Positions 59,729 to 64,000 of a stretch of 64,000 bases of DNA are shown here, piece after piece; position 1 is the stretch's first letter, and every line of letters begins with the position of its first letter. Origin of the DNA: Stappia sp. Lineage in GTDB: Bacteria; Pseudomonadota; Alphaproteobacteria; Rhizobiales; Stappiaceae. The notes beneath the pieces were generated by a model, which worked only from the letters and a program-made list of their open reading frames with translations, had not been told where the DNA came from and searched no databases. The position numbers and the translations under genes are program-made. The DNA lies in assembly GCF_040110915.1 (NCBI RefSeq), contig NZ_CP157793.1:694939-758938 (forward strand). The letters run 5' to 3'.

Positions 59729-59789
59729 ATCAATATACCGCTTGCTCGCGTCATTTCAATTGATCAATTTGCGCATCAATCATATCAAA
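59729..59789. promoter_or_regulatory. Repeated ATCAAT motifs, presumed MocR operator and divergent promoters
   Basis: ATCAAT at 59729-59734, 59763-59768 and 59775-59780, and ATCAAA at 59784-59789; the second lies inside the palindrome AATTGATCAATT. Spacing of the last three is 12 and 9 bases. Direct repeats with one distant copy are typical of MocR operators. The stretch is far more AT-rich than its surroundings. Confidence 0.6.
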
Positions 59790-59800
59790 TGGAGGCCTTC

Positions 59801-60736
59801 ATGAAAGCTCCCGACACAAAGATCGGAATCGCCCTGGCGCTCGTCTGCCTGGGGTTGCTGGCGGTCATGCCGGTTCTGTCGAACGCCCGCGACCTGCGCG
59901 TCGAGGCGCTCGTCTTCGCCTTCGCGCTCTCGCTCTGGCAGGTCGTCTTCGCGGTGCCGCTGTTCGCCCGGGAAATGATGGGGACGCGCAAGGGCGTCTT
60001 CGCCGCCACCTGGGCGCCGGGCCGCAAGCGCCGCGCGCTGCTGATCGCCCTGCTGACGGGCGCGATGTTCGGCCTGTCCACCTATCTCTATGTGCTCGGC
60101 GCGGAAAAGGCCGGCGCGACGAACCTCGCGATCGCCATCCAGGCCTATCCGCTCTTCGCGATCCTGTGGGAGACGCTGTTTCTCGGCAAGCGCAAGACGC
60201 CGGTCGAACTGCTGATCACCGCGCTGCTCGTGGGAACGCTCGCCTTCCTCGCCACCGGCGGCACCTTGCGTCCGGACGCCCTGTCGCTGTGGTTTCTCGT
60301 CGCTCTCGGGGTGCCTTTCCTGTGGAGCGTGGCGCATGTGATCATTCGCCAGGAACTGACGCAGACGCCCGTGACGCCGGCCCAGGTGACCTTCTTCCGG
60401 GTCGCCATCTCGACCGTCTTTCTCGGTGTGATGCTACTTGCCGGCGGCGGCTTCGACGGCAGTGTCGCGCAGGCGCTCCTCGTCCCGCACGCCGTCGCTC
60501 TGGGCCTCGTCTATTATCTGGAGCTGATCGTCTGGTTCCACGCAGTGCGCCACATCGACGTGTCGCTCGCCAGTTCCATCACGGCGCCCTGGCCGGCGGT
60601 GACCATGGTGCTGGCGGCCGTGGTGCTCGGAGAGGCGGTGGAGCCCTATCAGATCGGCTCCTTCGTGGTGATCGTCGCCTGCATCTACGCCCTGACCCTC
60701 GCCAGCCTGCGCCGGTCGCGGCAATCGGCGGCCTGA
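59801..60736 (+). CDS. EamA/DMT-family transporter
   Basis: 311 residues, ten transmembrane helices in two repeats. EamA features: LATYLY-type GAMFGLSTYLYVLGAEKAGATNLAIAIQAYPLFAILWE and the C-terminal half ITAPWPAVTMVLAAVVLGEAVEPYQIGSFVVIVACIYAL. Exports or imports a small metabolite, not identifiable. ATG 59801 is chosen since GGAGG (59791-59795) is ideally placed; ATG 59789 would place that site inside the gene. Regulated by the divergent MocR gene. Not a usual photosynthesis gene. Confidence 0.9.
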   Translation: MKAPDTKIGIALALVCLGLLAVMPVLSNARDLRVEALVFAFALSLWQVVFAVPLFAREMMGTRKGVFAATWAPGRKRRALLIALLTGAMFGLSTYLYVLGAEKAGATNLAIAIQAYPLFAILWETLFLGKRKTPVELLITALLVGTLAFLATGGTLRPDALSLWFLVALGVPFLWSVAHVIIRQELTQTPVTPAQVTFFRVAISTVFLGVMLLAGGGFDGSVAQALLVPHAVALGLVYYLELIVWFHAVRHIDVSLASSITAPWPAVTMVLAAVVLGEAVEPYQIGSFVVIVACIYALTLASLRRSRQSAA

Positions 60737-60773
60737 CTCTCCGGGACGCGTACCCTCCGGCAGGCCCAACGAA

Positions 60774-60805
60774 AAACGCCGGGCGAGGGGCCCGGCGTTT
60801 GTTTT
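60774..60805. terminator. Bidirectional terminator between the transporter gene and pufC
   Basis: AAACGCCGGG (60774-60783) / CCCGGCGTTT (60791-60800), ten perfect pairs, loop of seven, then GTTTT on the plus side and, on the minus side, a run of A complement giving T5. It can end both the plus-strand transporter mRNA and the minus-strand puf mRNA. Confidence 0.9.
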
Positions 60806-60827
60806 CAAGCTGGTTCTTGCAAGGGCG

Positions 60828-61988
60828 CTAGTCCTGCGTGACCGCCGCCACGTCGCGTTCCGCCTCCGCAGCGCCCTGCTCGAGGCTGGAGGTCGTGCCC
60901 GGTGCGGCCGGGCCGAGCACTTCGGTTTCGCCCGGCACGTAGCTGTCGAAATCGGGCACGCCGGTCTCGGTCTTGCGGGAGATCGCGTCCACATAGTCCT
61001 GCAGCATCGACACCCCGTAGAGCGGCTTCTGCACGCCGTTGTGGCAGGTGGCGCAATTCACCTTCAGCACGTCGCCGGCGGGCCCCAGACGGTTGTCCGG
61101 GAAGACCGGCGTGAGACCCACCATGTAGTCGGTGTTGATCTCGCGGGCCATGCGGATGCCGTGCCAGGCGCTCACGCGCTGCGGCGGGCTCTGGTCCCAG
61201 TCGTTGAAGGCGCGCGAGTTGTGGCAGGCCATGCAGTTGGTGCCGAGGCTCTCCGACATGTGCATCATCAGCGACCAGGTGTTCTCCGTCTCCTTGGTGC
61301 CATTGGGGTTGTCGCCCATCGGCAGCGCGGTGTTGGAGTGCACGCGGATGTTCATGTCGTTGAGCAGATAGTCCTCCAGCGCGTTCTGCGGCAGCGAGGA
61401 ATTGCCGGCGTATTGCGCGACCACGTTCTGCCCGGCGCGATAGCCGGCCATGCCGGGCGTCGGCTCCGGCGAGGTGTCGCGCGACCACACATTGGCCGGC
61501 ACCGGCATGCCGCGGTGGCAGGTGTAGCAGGTCACCCCGACGTCCTGGACATGCGGCGTCCAGTCCTCGTTTATCGCCTGCGTCATCTGGATCATGCGGC
61601 GCGAGACGACCTTGGTGTAGACGTCGTCGCTGGCGAAGTTCTCCTCGTTGTGACAGTAGACGCAGCCCTGTTCCGGCGACACCCACTCGGTGATCGCGGC
61701 CATGAACTGGTTGAACTGGTCGCTGGAGAGGTCGCCGAGCACCTGGACGTTCTCGTAGATCTCGCTGGCGCGCTCGCCTTCCGGATCCGCTTCCCAGGGC
61801 GCCGGGGGCACCACGTTGGCGGCTTGCAGCTCCGCCACCTTCTCGCGGTCGCGGGAGACATACATGCCCGTCCCGCGATAGCCGACCTGTTCGGTGTCGA
61901 CGGGGGGCAGATCCCAGTCTGCCCCCAGGATCGCCGCCGCGGCAAGCAGAGCGCCTGCGCCGGCGGCCGTCGGTAGCCAGAGGTTCAT
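60828..61988 (-). CDS. pufC: Reaction centre tetrahaem cytochrome c subunit
   Basis: 386 residues. Four CXXCH haem sites at 109-113, 154-158, 252-256 and 312-316, plus Met-containing helices as sixth ligands. It re-reduces the special pair on the periplasmic side. The N-terminus ([20 protein letters not shown]) has no lipobox cysteine, so the protein is probably held by an uncleaved helix rather than lipids. An acidic tail of about 50 residues follows the last haem. Overlaps pufM by four bases (ATGA). Confidence 0.97.
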   Translation of the reverse strand: MNLWLPTAAGAGALLAAAAILGADWDLPPVDTEQVGYRGTGMYVSRDREKVAELQAANVVPPAPWEADPEGERASEIYENVQVLGDLSSDQFNQFMAAITEWVSPEQGCVYCHNEENFASDDVYTKVVSRRMIQMTQAINEDWTPHVQDVGVTCYTCHRGMPVPANVWSRDTSPEPTPGMAGYRAGQNVVAQYAGNSSLPQNALEDYLLNDMNIRVHSNTALPMGDNPNGTKETENTWSLMMHMSESLGTNCMACHNSRAFNDWDQSPPQRVSAWHGIRMAREINTDYMVGLTPVFPDNRLGPAGDVLKVNCATCHNGVQKPLYGVSMLQDYVDAISRKTETGVPDFDSYVPGETEVLGPAAPGTTSSLEQGAAEAERDVAAVTQD

Positions 61989-62962
61989 TGTCCGCCTCCT
62001 GTCGCTGCCGGGTCAACAACGCCCGGATAGATGTCGGGGAGCGGCGCGACGATGCCGTGCTCGATGCCCCACAGGTACCAATTGTCGACCACGGTTCCGG
62101 TCAGCAGGATGCCGATGCCTCCGGTCAGCGGTGTCAGGACGGCGAACCACCAGGCCCAGCGGTGGATGGATTCCATCGTGGCGTTGAAGCCCATGGTCCA
62201 GCGCCAGAACAGGGCGGCGCGTTCCGACGCGGTGCCGCGATCGGTGATCTGCTCCAGCTCACGCTCGCCGCCGTAGCGGGTCACCGCCAGGATGGTCGCG
62301 CCATGCATGGCGAACAGCAGCACCGAGCCGTACAGGAACACGATCGAAAGCGCGTGGAACGGGTTGTAGTAGAGGTTGCCGTAGCGGATCGAGAACGACG
62401 CGGTCCAGTCGAGGTGCGGGAAGATGCCGAAGGGCACGGCCTCCGCCCAACTGCCCATCAGCACCGGCCGGATGAAGCCGAGCACCAGGAACAGCCAGAT
62501 CGCCGAGGCGAAGGCCCAGCACACATGGGTGCCCATTTCCAGCTGCCGGGCGCGGCGATACATGCGCACCCACCACAGGATGACCGAGGTCGTCAGGAAG
62601 AAGCCGGCAATGATCCACCAGCCGCCTTCGCTGAGCGGCGGGATGATCTCAAGGCCGTATTTCGCGGGTGGCGGCTCGAGCGCCAGCCAGAACAGCTGGC
62701 GGACGAACTGGATCGGATCCCATCCGACCGAGGCCCACATGTTGAGCCCGATGATCACGAAGGCGATCGCGCCGCACACGATCGAGATCGTGCCGAGAAA
62801 GCCGAGATAGATCGGGCCGATCTGGGCGTTGCCGATCAGGCCGGCGAGCCACAGGTGAAACGGCTTTCCGGTGCGCGGACTGTCGCCGGCGGGCAGCGGA
62901 ATGCCCTCCTCGAGCGGACCGCGCACCTGCGTCAGGGTGAAGATGTTTTGATACTCGGACAT
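61985..62962 (-). CDS. pufM: Reaction centre M subunit
   Basis: 325 residues, five membrane helices. Characteristic blocks: [63 protein letters not shown] (special-pair ligand His) and [27 protein letters not shown] (iron and quinone site). It binds QA, the special pair with L, and non-haem iron. Starts ten bases after the pufL stop, using GAGG inside the end of pufL. Confidence 0.98.
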   Translation of the reverse strand: MSEYQNIFTLTQVRGPLEEGIPLPAGDSPRTGKPFHLWLAGLIGNAQIGPIYLGFLGTISIVCGAIAFVIIGLNMWASVGWDPIQFVRQLFWLALEPPPAKYGLEIIPPLSEGGWWIIAGFFLTTSVILWWVRMYRRARQLEMGTHVCWAFASAIWLFLVLGFIRPVLMGSWAEAVPFGIFPHLDWTASFSIRYGNLYYNPFHALSIVFLYGSVLLFAMHGATILAVTRYGGERELEQITDRGTASERAALFWRWTMGFNATMESIHRWAWWFAVLTPLTGGIGILLTGTVVDNWYLWGIEHGIVAPLPDIYPGVVDPAATGGGQ

Positions 62963-62972
62963 GGTCCCGTCC

Positions 62973-63818
62973 TCAGCTCCAGAAGGGAAGGTTCAGCCAC
63001 CAGTTCCACCACTGCGGCCAGCCCTGGTTCCAGAACGGCCCGCTGATGATGATGCACACCGCGCTCCAGAAGCCGGCGTTGAGCGCCAGAAGCAGCCCCA
63101 GCCGGTGGATGCCGAGCGTGCCGATCGAGTAGCCGATCGTGTCGCGGAAGAAGGTGTCCTCGTATTCCGGCGTCTTGACTTCCGCCTGTTTCGACGGATT
63201 GCCGCGCTCGCGGCCCGGATTGGCCGCCGAAAGGACGAGGCCGCCATGCAGCGCCAGCGCCAGCGTCGTGGTGAAGAAGAAGCTCACCGCGATCATATGC
63301 GCCGGATTGTAGTGGAAGTGCAGATACTGGTATCCGACGTTCGACACCCAATCGAGGTGACTGAAGATCCCGTAGGGAAAGCCGTGGCCCCAGGCGCCCA
63401 GCAGCAGCGGGCGGAAGACGACCAGCGTCACATAGGCGAAGATCGCGAAGGAAAAGGCGATCGGCACGTGGTAGCCGATGCCGAGCTTGCGGCAGATCTC
63501 GACCTCGCGCAGCGCCCAGCAACTGAAGGCGCCGATGGCGCAGATCGTGATGATCTGCCACAGGCCGCCGTCCTGAAGGGGGGCGAGCGCCAGACCGTAG
63601 CTGAGGTCCGGCGGCGCGATCGAGATGCGCCAGATGTTCCACGTCGGCCCGATGGCCGCGCCGTAGACGATCAGGGCGGTTCCCACGATGATGAAAAAGG
63701 CGCCGAGAACGCCGAAGAATCCGACGTAAAACGGTCCGACCCAAAAGTCGAACAGGTCTCCACCGATCAGGGTGCCGCCGCGCACGCGGTACTTGCGTTC
63801 GAAACTGAGCAACGCCAT
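62973..63818 (-). CDS. pufL: Reaction centre L subunit
   Basis: 281 residues, five membrane helices. [35 protein letters not shown] is the classical N-terminus; the special-pair helix reads [27 protein letters not shown], and the QB/iron region [37 protein letters not shown] precedes ATG 63818. Head of the visible pufL-pufM-pufC unit; pufBA would be expected beyond the right edge. Confidence 0.98.
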   Translation of the reverse strand: MALLSFERKYRVRGGTLIGGDLFDFWVGPFYVGFFGVLGAFFIIVGTALIVYGAAIGPTWNIWRISIAPPDLSYGLALAPLQDGGLWQIITICAIGAFSCWALREVEICRKLGIGYHVPIAFSFAIFAYVTLVVFRPLLLGAWGHGFPYGIFSHLDWVSNVGYQYLHFHYNPAHMIAVSFFFTTTLALALHGGLVLSAANPGRERGNPSKQAEVKTPEYEDTFFRDTIGYSIGTLGIHRLGLLLALNAGFWSAVCIIISGPFWNQGWPQWWNWWLNLPFWS

Positions 63819-64000
63819 CGTCGTTCCTCCTGCTTGAGATGATCCGTGCCAGCGGTGAGCCCGGTCCGTGTCAGAGGTTCCGTGTCAGAAAGTCCTGGAA
63901 GTTTTGGCGGCGGGCGAGCCGGCTCGCGGTCGGGCCGTCCGCCGCCCTGTCAAGAAGTCGCTGTCATCCGATCAGTCGCGCAGGCGCCACGCCATCCGTC
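63819..64000 (-). other. Leader of pufL with long hairpin; no LH1 gene recognisable
   Basis: GGCGGCGG (63906-63913) / CCGCCGCC (63939-63946) encloses a perfect 14-base palindrome GCGAGCCGGCTCGC (63914-63927). Such a hairpin in front of pufL is the usual mRNA-stabilising element at the pufA-pufL junction. The outermost bases read a possible frame end (RMAWRLRD, stop at 63972-63974), but nothing matches an LH1 alpha or beta chain. Two direct repeats CCGTGTCAGA/G at 63866-63888 were noted. Confidence 0.6.

Noticed and set aside
63819..64000. pufA or pufB coding sequence at the right edge
   Set aside because: None of the three minus-strand frames gives the hydrophobic helix with conserved His of LH1 chains; the genes, if present, lie outside.

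Overview
The window is about 64 kb of very GC-rich (roughly 65-70%) DNA from a phototrophic alphaproteobacterium, most likely an aerobic or facultative purple bacterium of the Hyphomicrobiales/Rhodobacterales type. The evidence is a partial photosynthesis gene cluster with alphaproteobacterial gene order, ALA-synthase type hemA, the PpsR/AerR regulator pair, acsF as the only MPE cyclase in view, and type II reaction centre genes pufL, pufM and pufC. I cannot name the genus.

Left part, 1-34 kb (ordinary and accessory genes). In order: the tail of an SDR dehydrogenase, yacG, and a UshA-like 5'-nucleotidase. Then comes a pair that looks like a type XI (Slam/DUF560) outer-membrane translocon and a 938-residue cargo combining an N-terminal FecR domain with a C-terminal TbpB-like barrel. 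Next are tRNA-Phe(GAA) with a clear promoter, two glycosyltransferase-type genes, a DUF2585 protein, prfC, a Nudix hydrolase, a Pit phosphate transporter, a DUF2157/GDYXXLXY pair, the ABC-F protein Uup, a GntR/FCD regulator, a Tat-lipoprotein L,D-transpeptidase, and malonyl-CoA decarboxylase plus malonyl-CoA synthetase (matA-matB). They are followed by a rhodanese, a soluble chemoreceptor with globin, CZB and PilZ domains, a HerA-like ATPase, an MltF-like lytic transglycosylase, an ATP-grasp enzyme, a cytochrome P450, a DUF2306-like membrane protein and TspO.

Right part, 35-64 kb (photosynthesis). On the minus strand, read right to left: aerR/ppaA, ppsR, bchG, a PucC-family transporter (bch2 type), bchP and a small membrane protein. 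On the plus strand runs a long, mostly overlapping superoperon: bchF-bchN-bchB-bchH-bchL-bchM-lhaA-puhA-puhB-puhC-orf101-acsF-puhE-hemA-idi. It makes ALA and isopentenyl precursors, carries protoporphyrin through Mg-chelation (H subunit), methylation, oxygen-dependent ring closure and dark protochlorophyllide reduction towards bacteriochlorophyllide, and assembles the reaction centre H subunit. BchG and BchP then attach and reduce the tail. A divergent MocR/EamA-transporter pair separates this operon from the minus-strand pufL-pufM-pufC genes, which run in from the right edge. pufBA, the crt genes, bchCXYZ and bchID are not in the window.

Regulation visible in sequence: PpsR boxes (TGT-N12-ACA type) lie between ppsR and bchG, one across the ppsR stop codon, and upstream of bchF, where one overlaps the -35 element. 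Three convincing terminators, several intergenic hairpins, and a recurring theme of short (14-16 bp) tandem duplications in intergenic DNA, twice directly in front of start codons, complete the picture.
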